8,076 bases of DNA from Chloroflexota bacterium (lineage in GTDB: Bacteria > Chloroflexota > Dehalococcoidia > Lucifugimonadales > JADFKI01), in contig VXRI01000298.1 in NCBI GenBank assembly GCA_009838595.1, forward strand, positions 1-8,076, read 5' to 3'. The translations under genes were made by a program, and so were the position numbers. Shown piece after piece: positions 1 to 5,919 of this stretch (position 1 is its first letter; each line of letters opens with the position of its first letter). The notes beneath the pieces were generated by a model. The model saw nothing but the letters and a program-made list of their open reading frames with translations. It did not search any database and had not been told where the DNA came from.

Positions 1-389
1 ACATAATTCCCGATCGCCTGCCTAATGTAAGACACTGTATTCTCAGGAAGGTCTCCAAGGTGGAACCACCTCATATCATCGCACTTGTCAGGTTCCATGT
101 TCTTGGCGTCGCCACGCCAACCATCAACGCTTAAGAAGAAGTACACATACTCATCGAAAAGAGAAGGGATTACACCGACAACTTCCATCTCATCGGGTGA
201 CAAGACGATGCTCGCTTCCTCACGCGCCTCCCTTATCATCGCGCTCTTCAGGCTCTCCCCATCCTCCACATGACCAGCAACGAGACCATACTCGCCATCC
301 TTGAATCCCGTGTTGAATCTCCGCAGCATGAGAATCTCGTTGCGGCCGTTCACCAAGATAAGATGTGCTGCAACTTTAGCTTTAAGCAT
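1..389 (-). CDS. Nudix hydrolase (3' end cut by window edge)
   Basis: Nudix enzymes cleave nucleoside diphosphates linked to another group X, often as housecleaning or mRNA/nucleotide-pool enzymes in the cytoplasm; the substrate cannot be told here. The 129 visible residues begin MLKAKVAAHLILVNGRNEIL and contain the Nudix box, GX5EX7REUXEEXGU: G39, E45, R53-E54 and E57-E58 are all in place, with the last Gly replaced by Ser60. The metal-binding REXXEE acidic residues are intact, so the enzyme should be active. The ATG at 387-389 is preceded by AGGAG (395-399) five bases upstream, which fixes the start. It follows the radical-SAM-like gene by 46 bases on the same strand and may be co-transcribed with it. 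GC content is about 50% by my count, against about 60% or more in sampled neighbours, and four of eight Arg codons are AGA/AGG. The C-terminus lies outside the window. Confidence 0.9.
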   Translation of the reverse strand, partial: MLKAKVAAHLILVNGRNEILMLRRFNTGFKDGEYGLVAGHVEDGESLKSAMIREAREEASIVLSPDEMEVVGVIPSLFDEYVYFFLSVDGWRGDAKNMEPDKCDDMRWFHLGDLPENTVSYIRQAIGNY

Positions 390-424
390 GTAGTCTCCTG
401 ACAGCAGGTCCGGAGGCACAAATC

Positions 425-447
425 AATCTGATCATCTACATCAGATT
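425..447 (-). terminator. Hairpin spanning the stop codon of the radical-SAM-like gene
   Basis: A perfect 8-bp inverted repeat, AATCTGAT (425-432) and ATCAGATT (440-447), with a 7-base loop. The TAG stop of the upstream gene (436-438) lies in the loop. Read on the minus strand it is followed by GATTTGTG, only weakly T-rich, so it is a poor intrinsic terminator. It could instead shape mRNA ends or translation termination before the Nudix gene. The structure is seen; the role is inferred. Confidence 0.4.
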
Positions 448-1722
448 CCAGCGTGGATAGTCGGTTGCCGCTTCACAGAGGTGGTCGGCCAGCCAATCTC
501 TCACTTGGGGTTCAATGTAGAATGTTGGCTGCATTAGCTCGGATTCGGAGGCTATTTGTCCTTCGGCGAGGGCTGTTTGCGCTACGGCGGTGTTGGGCAA
601 GATTCGCGTGCCTACGCGCAGCACCGCGAACACGGACTTCACGCGCTTCAAGAAGTCTAGTTTGCGCTCTACGGACGCTTTTGTTTCGTCCGGTTCTCCG
701 AATGTTACGTTCATCGTGAACGGCAAGCCCGCGCCCCGGCACAAGTCTGCCATGCGCTCCAAGCCTGCCAGCCTGTCGACGAGCCCCTCGCCGCCGCGTC
801 CGCCTTCCGCCATCAGCGCGAGCGAACAGCCGGACTGCTTCATCAGCGACATAAGCTCGGCGTCGGCGTCTTCGGACGGGCGCACGTAGCTGTTCCAGCG
901 CACGCGCACGCCGGCGTCGATTATCGCGCGGCAGGTCGCCTTGGCATGCTCGGCGGGGATGTTGAAGCCGCTGTCGATGAAAAACACTTTGTTTATGCTG
1001 AAATCGTCGTCAAGCGCGCGGATTTCGTCCACTACTTCTTGTGGGTCGCGGATGCGCCAATCGTCGCCGCTGTAGTTAGCGCCCGGCGTCGGGGAGTACG
1101 ACTGCGCCAGCTTGGTAACCACGCCCACGCCAAATCCGGAGCCGTTGTAGGCGCGCATATCCAGCAAATCTAGGCGCGGGGAGCGGTGGAAATTCGATGT
1201 GAATCTACCCTCGCTGACGACTATCTGCCCGTCGTTGGCGTCGTCTCGGTACACGATGCCCGGTATGTCGCGGTAGTCAGCGCCGTTGTCGATGCGCTCT
1301 ACCAGCGTGGCGAACGCCTCGGCAGCGTCACCGGCGATGCCCAAGTCCGCGCCCACATAATCTAGGCATTCGGACGGCAGGATGCTGAACGCGGGGCCGC
1401 CAACAAGCATCTTCGCGGCGCTGATTTGCCGTATGCGCTCGATGATGTCTCGCACGGCGGGCAAGTTCCACATCGGGTTGAGACTGCTCTGGTTGTCCAG
1501 ATTTCGGATGGACAGCCCGATGATGTCCGGCTCGAACTCGCTCACCGCGTCTGCGACTTGCGATACGGCATCGTCCGCAAACATCAGGTCGAGCACTCGA
1601 AGTGTGTGGCGCTCTTCGTCAACGCTCGCCGCGAGGTACGCCAAGCCGATGGGCACGGGGCGCACCACCATACGGTCCATAAATCGATCTGCCTGATTGG
1701 TGGCGATGAGCAGTATTTTCAT
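436..1722 (-). CDS. B12-binding-domain/radical-SAM-like protein lacking the cluster cysteines
   Basis: A 428-residue protein with the layout of B12-binding radical SAM proteins. The N-terminus (1-150) resembles a cobalamin-binding Rossmann domain: MKILLIAT, PVPIGLAYLAASV (23-35), VLDLMF (43-48), PDIIGLSIRN (65-74) and VGGPAFSILP (107-116). The second half resembles the radical SAM barrel: GFGVGVVTK (196-204), the DWRIRDPQEVVDEI segment (221-234), FFIDSGFN (247-254), NSYVRP (277-282) and SGCSLALM (297-304). In this family the CX3CX2C motif that holds the 4Fe-4S cluster directly follows the strand ending VVTK. Here that stretch reads LAQSYSPTP (205-213) with no Cys. The only cysteines are 119, 264, 299, 328 and 416, none in a CX3CX2C pattern. 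All three frames across this stretch lack Cys codons, so a simple frameshift does not explain it. The start is an ATG with GGGAG 8 bases upstream. The substrate is unknown; it may be a non-SAM derivative or a family with altered cofactor use. It lies 49 bases after a Uma2 gene and 46 bases before the Nudix gene. Confidence 0.75.
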   Translation of the reverse strand: MKILLIATNQADRFMDRMVVRPVPIGLAYLAASVDEERHTLRVLDLMFADDAVSQVADAVSEFEPDIIGLSIRNLDNQSSLNPMWNLPAVRDIIERIRQISAAKMLVGGPAFSILPSECLDYVGADLGIAGDAAEAFATLVERIDNGADYRDIPGIVYRDDANDGQIVVSEGRFTSNFHRSPRLDLLDMRAYNGSGFGVGVVTKLAQSYSPTPGANYSGDDWRIRDPQEVVDEIRALDDDFSINKVFFIDSGFNIPAEHAKATCRAIIDAGVRVRWNSYVRPSEDADAELMSLMKQSGCSLALMAEGGRGGEGLVDRLAGLERMADLCRGAGLPFTMNVTFGEPDETKASVERKLDFLKRVKSVFAVLRVGTRILPNTAVAQTALAEGQIASESELMQPTFYIEPQVRDWLADHLCEAATDYPRWNLM

Positions 1723-1771
1723 TATGGCGGCTCCCTATGGTTCAGCGTGGGCGATTGTAAGCGGTCGGTTT

Positions 1772-2323
1772 CTAGGCGAATATGTCGGCTACGGGCAGTC
1801 GCCAGCCGGGGACGACATCGCCGCCGTCAAGCGTGTCCGCTTCCGTCAGCAAGACCGCTTCCGTCGGCGAATGATGCACCCGGACGGTGCGGTTGCGCGG
1901 GTTAACCACCACAACCATGCGAGCGCCCGCGTTGAGCCATTCTGCGACCTTCGCCTCGACTTCCGTGTATCGGTCGCTGGGGGAAATGACTTCGATTACC
2001 AAATCCGGCGCGCCGGGGAAATAGCCGTCGGTATCGCCCGCAGCCTCCACGCGCTCCTGACGCACGAACGAAGCGTCCGGCGCAAGCACCGTGTCAGGGT
2101 TCGATTCAAGCCTGAAGCCCCCCGATGAGCTATACACCCTGCCGAGTTCATTCGATTTGACGAAGTTATGAAGCATCGCACCAACTTGCATTTCATGGAA
2201 CGATGACATATGTCCCGCAGGCGCCATTTGTATGAGGTCTCCCCTAACCAGTTCGTAGCGAAAGCCGTCGTCCGGCATCTCCATCAATTCGTCAGCCGTT
2301 ACCAGTTTCGTTGTCGTAACCAT
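1772..2323 (-). CDS. Uma2-family PD-(D/E)XK endonuclease, copy 1
   Basis: A 183-residue protein of the Uma2 (DUF820) restriction-endonuclease-like fold, a family of uncertain function that is often expanded in Cyanobacteria and Chloroflexota. It starts MVTTTKLVTADELMEMP. Family landmarks are YELVRGDL (23-30) with E24, APD at 81-83 with D83, GAPDLVIEVIS (104-114) giving the D107/E111 acidic pair, and K125 in AKVAEWL. The tail GDVVPGWRLPVADIF matches the other two copies. The reading frame stays open upstream to 2758, but that stretch overlaps the ABC permease gene and has no Uma2 character; the ATG at 2321-2323 with GAGG 7 bases upstream is the real start. It is the most divergent of the three copies in this window and lies apart from the tandem pair. 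It may be read through from the ABC genes if the hairpin at 2399-2431 does not stop transcription. Confidence 0.9.
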   Translation of the reverse strand: MVTTTKLVTADELMEMPDDGFRYELVRGDLIQMAPAGHMSSFHEMQVGAMLHNFVKSNELGRVYSSSGGFRLESNPDTVLAPDASFVRQERVEAAGDTDGYFPGAPDLVIEVISPSDRYTEVEAKVAEWLNAGARMVVVVNPRNRTVRVHHSPTEAVLLTEADTLDGGDVVPGWRLPVADIFA

Positions 2324-2362
2324 TAGCGAACCTCGCTGCGAAGGGTAAGAGCGGTAATTGAG

Positions 2363-2377
2363 GCGGGAATAACCCGC
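2363..2377. other. Small GC hairpin between permease and Uma2 copy 1
   Basis: GCGGG (2363-2367) and CCCGC (2373-2377) form a perfect 5-bp stem with loop AATAA. On the plus strand it is followed by TTT, but there is no plus-strand gene for it to end. It could add structure to the leader of the Uma2 mRNA. Short stems like this can arise by chance. Confidence 0.3.
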
Positions 2378-2398
2378 TTTATCCCCATATTCTACACA

Positions 2399-2431
2399 TC
2401 CTATCCATCTTGTCCATCTTGTTGGATAGGA
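2399..2431 (-). terminator. Hairpin just after the ABC permease stop codon
   Basis: TCCTATCCA (2399-2407) and TGGATAGGA (2423-2431) are a perfect 9-bp inverted repeat with a 15-base loop. It begins two bases beyond the permease stop codon (TAG, 2434-2436). No T-run follows on the minus strand, so it is at best a weak terminator or an mRNA 3'-end stabiliser. The minus-strand loop and right arm hold a short word repeat, CAAGATGGA twice and then TAGGATG, which resembles the hairpin at 5272-5310. Confidence 0.5.
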
Positions 2432-2433
2432 CG

Positions 2434-3246
2434 CTACTTGCGCCGGGTTCTGCCGCGCAGTGTCGTGAGCGCCAGCGTGCCGCTCACCGTGCCGACCAGC
2501 GCGATTGCGCCTATGCCCTTCAGCAGCGCAGCGAAGTCCCAGCCCACGCTGATGAGCGAGCGCAGCGCGTCCAGCAGGTACGTCACCGGGTTGAATATGG
2601 CGACAGTCGCCAGCCAGCCGGTCATTGCCTCGCGTGGCACGAACACGGTTGTCAGGAACACGAACGGGAAGAACAGCAAGAAGCTCGAATTGACGGCGGC
2701 CGGATTGCCAGTCTTGAACGCGATGGCGTAGGGAAAGCCCGTGTACGCCAGCCCCCACAGCCCCGATAGCGCCACGAACAGCAGCAGCCCCAGTATGCCC
2801 GTCTCGAACCTGACGCCCACGATGCAGCCGAGCAGCACGACCGGCAGCGTCAGCGCAATGACCAGCACGAAGTCCGCGACCGTGAAGCCCAGCAGCATCG
2901 CCAAGCGATTGATAGGAGTCAGCGACAGGCGGTCGAAGTAGCCCGACTGAATGTCCGTTACCATCGTCACAGCGCGCGAGACGCCTGTCACAGCGAAGAT
3001 GATGCCCACCGGCAACTGGAACGCCTTATAATCGACGCCCGGGATGCGCTCGGCGACATCCTGCAATGCCCCGATATTGATCGCGTAGAAGAACACCGGG
3101 ATGATAAGTGCCGGATAAATCGCCTCAGGGTCGCGCGGGATGCCTCGCAGCGCACGAATCGCCACGGACAGCACATCGCGGAGAAAGCCTGCGCGTCTGG
3201 CGCGAATTCGCGGCGCGGTGGGTGTGGTCATTACTGCTTGGCTCAA
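2434..3246 (-). CDS. ABC-2 type (DrrB-like) export permease
   Basis: A 270-residue inner-membrane permease, the transmembrane half of an ABC exporter with the ATPase encoded just upstream. About six hydrophobic segments are visible, near residues 43-60, 78-95, 120-146, 150-172, 186-204 and 243-263. The ABC-2 hallmarks are the cytoplasmic DIQSGYFDRLSLTPINR (98-114) between helices 2 and 3 and FNPVTYLLDALRSLI (218-232) near the end, both typical of DrrB/NodJ-type permeases. The basic C-terminus RGRTRRK is expected to be cytoplasmic. The start is TTG at 3244-3246, preceded by AAAGGAG eight bases upstream; the first in-frame ATG (Met6) has no comparable ribosome site. Cargo may be a drug, lipid or polysaccharide precursor, and nothing nearby decides it. 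The gap to the ATPase gene (120 bases) is long for such a pair and carries repeats. Confidence 0.92.
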   Translation of the reverse strand: MSQAVMTTPTAPRIRARRAGFLRDVLSVAIRALRGIPRDPEAIYPALIIPVFFYAINIGALQDVAERIPGVDYKAFQLPVGIIFAVTGVSRAVTMVTDIQSGYFDRLSLTPINRLAMLLGFTVADFVLVIALTLPVVLLGCIVGVRFETGILGLLLFVALSGLWGLAYTGFPYAIAFKTGNPAAVNSSFLLFFPFVFLTTVFVPREAMTGWLATVAIFNPVTYLLDALRSLISVGWDFAALLKGIGAIALVGTVSGTLALTTLRGRTRRK

Positions 3247-3254
3247 TCTTGTAT

Positions 3255-3261
3255 CTCCTTT
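3255..3261 (-). promoter_or_regulatory. Ribosome binding site deciding the TTG start of the permease
   Basis: AAAGGAG on the minus strand, eight bases before the TTG at 3244-3246. It is the strongest Shine-Dalgarno match near this gene and favours TTG over the ATG fifteen bases downstream. Confidence 0.65.
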
Positions 3262-3273
3262 GGAAGGATTTTA

Positions 3274-3300
3274 GTGCGTCAGTCGTTCAGTCTGTCAGTG
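3274..3300. repeat. Degenerate GTCAGTC/TTCAGTC string
   Basis: The plus strand has imperfect repeats of TCAGT-like words (GTCAGTC, TTCAGTC, TGTCAGTG) in the gap between ABC ATPase and permease. On the minus strand these read as ACTGAC/GACTGA words like those at 7633-7696. This looks like non-coding intergenic filler characteristic of this genome. Confidence 0.4.
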
Positions 3301-3320
3301 CATCGGTAATGCCTATCATC

Positions 3321-3345
3321 GTTCGTGGTGAGCTTGTCGAACCAC
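3321..3345. repeat. REP-like palindromic element, short form
   Basis: Contains overlapping inverted repeats: GTTCG (3321-3325) with CGAAC (3338-3342), and GTGGT (3325-3329) with ACCAC (3341-3345). The core GAGCTTGTCGAA is a widespread intergenic repeat word in environmental bacterial genomes, from recollection. The element shares CGTGGTGA and TGTCGAACC with the longer one at 6511-6560. It sits between the ABC ATPase and permease genes. Confidence 0.55.
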
Positions 3346-3366
3346 ATCACTCACTTTCTGACAGAC

Positions 3367-4314
3367 CTACCCCGCTTCCTGCTCCATGCGCGCGCCCGCG
3401 ACGCTGAGGAATACGTCGTCCAGCGTTGGCGTGCGGAGTGTCAGCTCCGTTACTTGCACATTGTGGGCGTTTAGCGCGAGCGCGACATCGCTGATGTGCG
3501 CCGCGCCGTTGACCACATGGATGATGAGCTCGCCGCCCGATGCGTCCACATCGACCACGCCGTCCACTTCGGCTACGGCAGCCCTTGCTTCGTCCGCGTT
3601 GCCGTCCATCTGAACGAAAATCACATCGTTGCCCAGCGAGCGCTTCAGCTTGGCGGGTGTACCTTCCGCCATCAGCCTGCCCTGGCTGATGATTCCCACG
3701 CGGTCCGCAAGCGCGTCAGCTTCTTCGAGATACTGCGTGGTCAGGAATATCGTCACCGACAGTTCTTTGTTGATGCGCTGCACTTCTTCCCAGACGCGCG
3801 CGCGGCTGATGGGGTCAAGCCCGGTAGTAGGCTCATCGAGAAACAGCACTTCCGGATTGTGTATCAGCGATGCCGCAAGGTCGAGCCGCCGCTTCATGCC
3901 GCCGGAGTATGTGCCGATAAAGCGGTCAAGCGCGTCTCCGATGTCCACCAGCCCGGCGAGTTCGTTTAACCGCGTGTCGAGTTCGCGGCGGTTCAGCCCG
4001 TACAGCCTGCCCTGCAATTTCAGCAGCTCGCGGCCCGTCTGCTTCAGGTCGAGCGCGGCGTCCTGTAGCGCGGCGCCGATACGCAGCCGGACATCGTTCG
4101 CCTCGCTGACAACATCGAAGCCGGCGACAGTCGCGCTGCCCGCGCTCGGCAGCAACAGCGTGATGAGCATGCGCACGAGCGTAGTCTTGCCCGCGCCGTT
4201 CGGCCCCAAAAAGCCGTAAATCTCTCCCTTGGGAATGCTCAGATTAATCGAATCAACCGCCTTCACATCGCCAAAAGCCCGGCAAATCCCGCGTGTCTGT
4301 ACTGCGTAATCCAT
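3367..4314 (-). CDS. DrrA-like ABC transporter ATPase
   Basis: A 315-residue ATP-binding subunit that powers the exporter formed with the permease encoded next. Nucleotide-binding motifs in order: Walker A GPNGAGKT (37-44), Q-loop Gln84, signature YSGGM (136-140), Walker B VLFLDE (156-161) and D-loop GLDP (165-168). The switch position reads TTQYLEEAD with Gln194 where most ABC ATPases have His; Q at this place is typical of the DrrA daunorubicin-resistance branch. The C-terminal extension ends TPTLDDVFL (296-304), also a DrrA-branch feature. Length is normal for the family. The start ATG at 4312-4314 is preceded by AAGGAG 13 bases upstream, a longer spacing than usual, but no nearer start exists. 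It is the first gene of the exporter pair and divergent from the aldolase. Confidence 0.95.
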   Translation of the reverse strand: MDYAVQTRGICRAFGDVKAVDSINLSIPKGEIYGFLGPNGAGKTTLVRMLITLLLPSAGSATVAGFDVVSEANDVRLRIGAALQDAALDLKQTGRELLKLQGRLYGLNRRELDTRLNELAGLVDIGDALDRFIGTYSGGMKRRLDLAASLIHNPEVLFLDEPTTGLDPISRARVWEEVQRINKELSVTIFLTTQYLEEADALADRVGIISQGRLMAEGTPAKLKRSLGNDVIFVQMDGNADEARAAVAEVDGVVDVDASGGELIIHVVNGAAHISDVALALNAHNVQVTELTLRTPTLDDVFLSVAGARMEQEAG

Positions 4315-4551
4315 ATATTCGTAGCGTCTCCTTAACCTTGCGCTATGCTTTGATACACTAGCGTAAATAGTACAATCGTTCTTTATTTATCATGTCCAAG
4401 ATAGCAATATATGCCGTGCCGCGTCAACGATTTTCGCCCCCCAATATCTTGTTATTCCATGTCAGACTTGGCACTTGACAAGCGCGCGAATCGCCTCCAA
4501 ACTCACGATTGGTAACTGTGAACCGACCACTGCTAACCTATGGAGTGTGCA
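4315..4551. promoter_or_regulatory. Divergent intergenic region between ABC exporter and aldolase
   Basis: About 237 non-coding bases, with an AT-rich part at about 4340-4410 that contrasts with the flanking genes and is the natural place for the exporter promoter. I could not find a convincing -35/-10 pair on the minus strand. On the plus strand a perfect -35-like TTGACA occurs at 4475-4480, but the base run 17 positions on (CAAACT, 4498-4503) is a poor -10. GGAG at 4542-4545 is the likely aldolase ribosome site. Presence of promoters is inferred from gene orientation. Confidence 0.45.
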
Positions 4552-5265
4552 ATGCGTGTCAACAATGTGGTAACAAAGATGAAAGCGGGAGAGATGGCGT
4601 ACGGTTGCGGATTTTCGTTCGCGTCGCCTACTCTGATTGAGATTGCGGGACGCGCGGGGTTCGACTTCGTGTCGTTCGACAGCGAACATGGCCCGTTCAC
4701 TATCGATATGCTCGACGACCTGTGCCGGTTTGCGGATATGGCGGGGCTGACGCCGATGGCGCGTGTGCCGGACATCGAGCATCCGACGATACTGCGCTTT
4801 TTGGACAGGGGCATTATGGGCATCACGGGACCGCACATCGTCAATGGCGACCGTGCGCGGCAACTCGCGGACGCATGCCGATATGTGCCGCGTGGTCATC
4901 GCAGCTTCGGCTCCGGGCGCGGCGCGTACTTCGGCGACTTCCCATCGGGCGTGGACTACATGCGACACACCAACGATAACATCCTAGTCATCGCGCAACT
5001 GGAGGACATCGAGGTGTTGGACAATATGGACGACATTCTATCGGTAGAGGGCATCGACCTGTTCGCGTCCGGCGCGCAGGACATCGCGCAGTCGATGGGC
5101 TTGCAAGGGCAACCAAACCACCCCGATGTGCAGCAGTTTGAGGCAACCGTGCGGGATAGGGTTCACGCAGCAGGCAGGCAAATGGCGGACGATGTAATGG
5201 CATCAATGCGCGCCGACCACGCATTTTTGGCGGCAGGCAGGGCGTTCGTAGCAGGGCAGGGCTAA
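4552..5265 (+). CDS. HpcH/HpaI-family (class II, metal-dependent) aldolase
   Basis: A 237-residue TIM-barrel aldolase of the HpcH/HpaI/citrate-lyase-beta family, which cleaves or forms C-C bonds of 2-keto acids with pyruvate as one product, using a divalent metal. Visible landmarks: FDFVSFDSEHGPF (37-49) with the D43, E45 and catalytic-base candidate H46; substrate Arg71 in MARVP; GITGPHIV (90-97); the RSFGSGRGAYFG segment (117-128); metal ligands E151 in AQLED and D177 in SGAQDIAQSMG. The 26-residue E-to-D spacing agrees with what I recall for HpaI and GarL. The usual GPSD/GPND around the Asp is SGAQD here. The ATG at 4552 has GGAG six bases upstream; an in-frame ATG at 4540 would add four residues but lacks such a site. 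It is the only plus-strand gene and has no pathway partners in view, so the substrate is open. Confidence 0.92.
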   Translation: MRVNNVVTKMKAGEMAYGCGFSFASPTLIEIAGRAGFDFVSFDSEHGPFTIDMLDDLCRFADMAGLTPMARVPDIEHPTILRFLDRGIMGITGPHIVNGDRARQLADACRYVPRGHRSFGSGRGAYFGDFPSGVDYMRHTNDNILVIAQLEDIEVLDNMDDILSVEGIDLFASGAQDIAQSMGLQGQPNHPDVQQFEATVRDRVHAAGRQMADDVMASMRADHAFLAAGRAFVAGQG

Positions 5266-5271
5266 CAGAAT

Positions 5272-5310
5272 GAGCAGGATAGACAGGATTTATCTCGTCT
5301 ATCCCTGCTC
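5272..5310. terminator. Hairpin between convergent genes
   Basis: GAGCAGGATAGAC (5272-5284) pairs with GTCTATCCCTGCTC (5297-5310): 13 pairs with a single bulged base, and a 12-base loop. It fills the 65-base gap between the stop codons of the plus-strand aldolase and the minus-strand Uma2 gene, the position of a two-way terminator. No strong T-run follows on either strand. The left arm is built of GGATAGACAGG words also seen in variant form at 2399-2431, so it may be a member of a dispersed repeat family. Confidence 0.6.
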
Positions 5311-5330
5311 TTGCTCATCTATGTAAGACT

Positions 5331-5879
5331 CTAATCGAATATCTCCGACACCGCCATGCGCCATCCCGGCACAACATCGCCGCCGCCTAGTGTGTCCGCT
5401 TCCGTCAGTTCCGTTACGCTGTCCGGCGTGTGCACCCGCACTGTGCGATTACGTGGGTTAATCACGACGACCATGCGCGTTCCTGCGGCAAGCCATTCCG
5501 CGACCTTCTTCGCAACATCAGTGAGCCGGTCGCCTGACGATATTACTTCAACGGCTAGGTCGGGCGCGCCGGGAAAGAACACAAACGGACGCTCAGCCGC
5601 ATCTATTCGCTGCTGCTGAACAAAAGCTACATCAGGAACACGCACATGGTCGGGATTTGTTCCAAGTAAGAAACCCGGCTCTGCGAGAGGGACTTCGCCT
5701 AGCCTGTTTCGCCTTACGTATGGCAACAGCGTCTCTACGATGCGGCTTGCATACACTCCGTGGTCAAAACTCGCAGCCGCCATCTTTACCAGCTCCCCCC
5801 TCACCAGCTCATAGCGGAAGCCGTCGGCCGGCATATCCAGCAGTTCTTCGGCTGTCATCAGTCGCGCTGTTGTCGCCAT
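5331..5879 (-). CDS. Uma2-family PD-(D/E)XK endonuclease, copy 2
   Basis: A 182-residue Uma2-like nuclease-fold protein. It starts MATTARLMTAEELLDMP, identical over the first 17 residues to copy 3. Landmarks are YELVRGEL (23-30, E24), VPD (81-83, D83), GAPDLAVEVIS (104-114, D107 and E111) and a Lys pair at 124-125 before VAEWL. The end GDVVPGWRMAVSEIF is shared with its paralogs. All presumed active-site residues are present, so it is not obviously decayed. The frame is open for 29 more codons upstream, but those overlap the end of copy 3; the ATG at 5877-5879 with GGAGGA 9 bases upstream matches the paralog leader exactly and is preferred. Copy 3 ends 40 bases upstream, so the two are probably one transcript. 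The cellular role of Uma2 proteins is not settled. Confidence 0.92.
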   Translation of the reverse strand: MATTARLMTAEELLDMPADGFRYELVRGELVKMAAASFDHGVYASRIVETLLPYVRRNRLGEVPLAEPGFLLGTNPDHVRVPDVAFVQQQRIDAAERPFVFFPGAPDLAVEVISSGDRLTDVAKKVAEWLAAGTRMVVVINPRNRTVRVHTPDSVTELTEADTLGGGDVVPGWRMAVSEIFD

Positions 5880-5894
5880 GTCGCTGCGTCCTCC
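5830..5894 (-). repeat. Direct repeat, leader and 5' end of Uma2 copy 2
   Basis: A 65-base stretch covering the ribosome site, start codon and about 16 codons. It matches 6422-6486 at 64 of 65 positions by eye. Beyond it, on the upstream side, similarity falls away after a short CTTCC-like tail. It marks the tandem duplication that made copies 2 and 3. Confidence 0.85.
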
Positions 5895-5919
5895 CCTTCC
5901 TGTACATATTGCAAATTGC

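Noticed and set aside
1426..2128. Plus-strand frames 1426-1905 and 1697-2128 opposite the radical-SAM-like and Uma2 genes
   Set aside because: They lie across the ends of two well-supported minus-strand genes, have no recognisable domain and no good ribosome site.
2324..2758. N-terminal extension of Uma2 copy 1 by 145 residues
   Set aside because: The extension overlaps the ABC permease in another frame and crosses the 2399-2431 hairpin. The ATG at 2323 with GAGG upstream gives the family's normal length.
3629..4219. A 196-codon plus-strand frame opposite the ABC ATPase
   Set aside because: Ser/Arg/Pro-rich translation with no domain; the minus strand has all ATPase motifs in order.
4475..4503. 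Sigma-70 promoter for the aldolase
   Set aside because: TTGACA is perfect, but the base run at 17 spacing (CAAACT) matches only three of six -10 positions, so it is mentioned within the intergenic entry but not called as a promoter.
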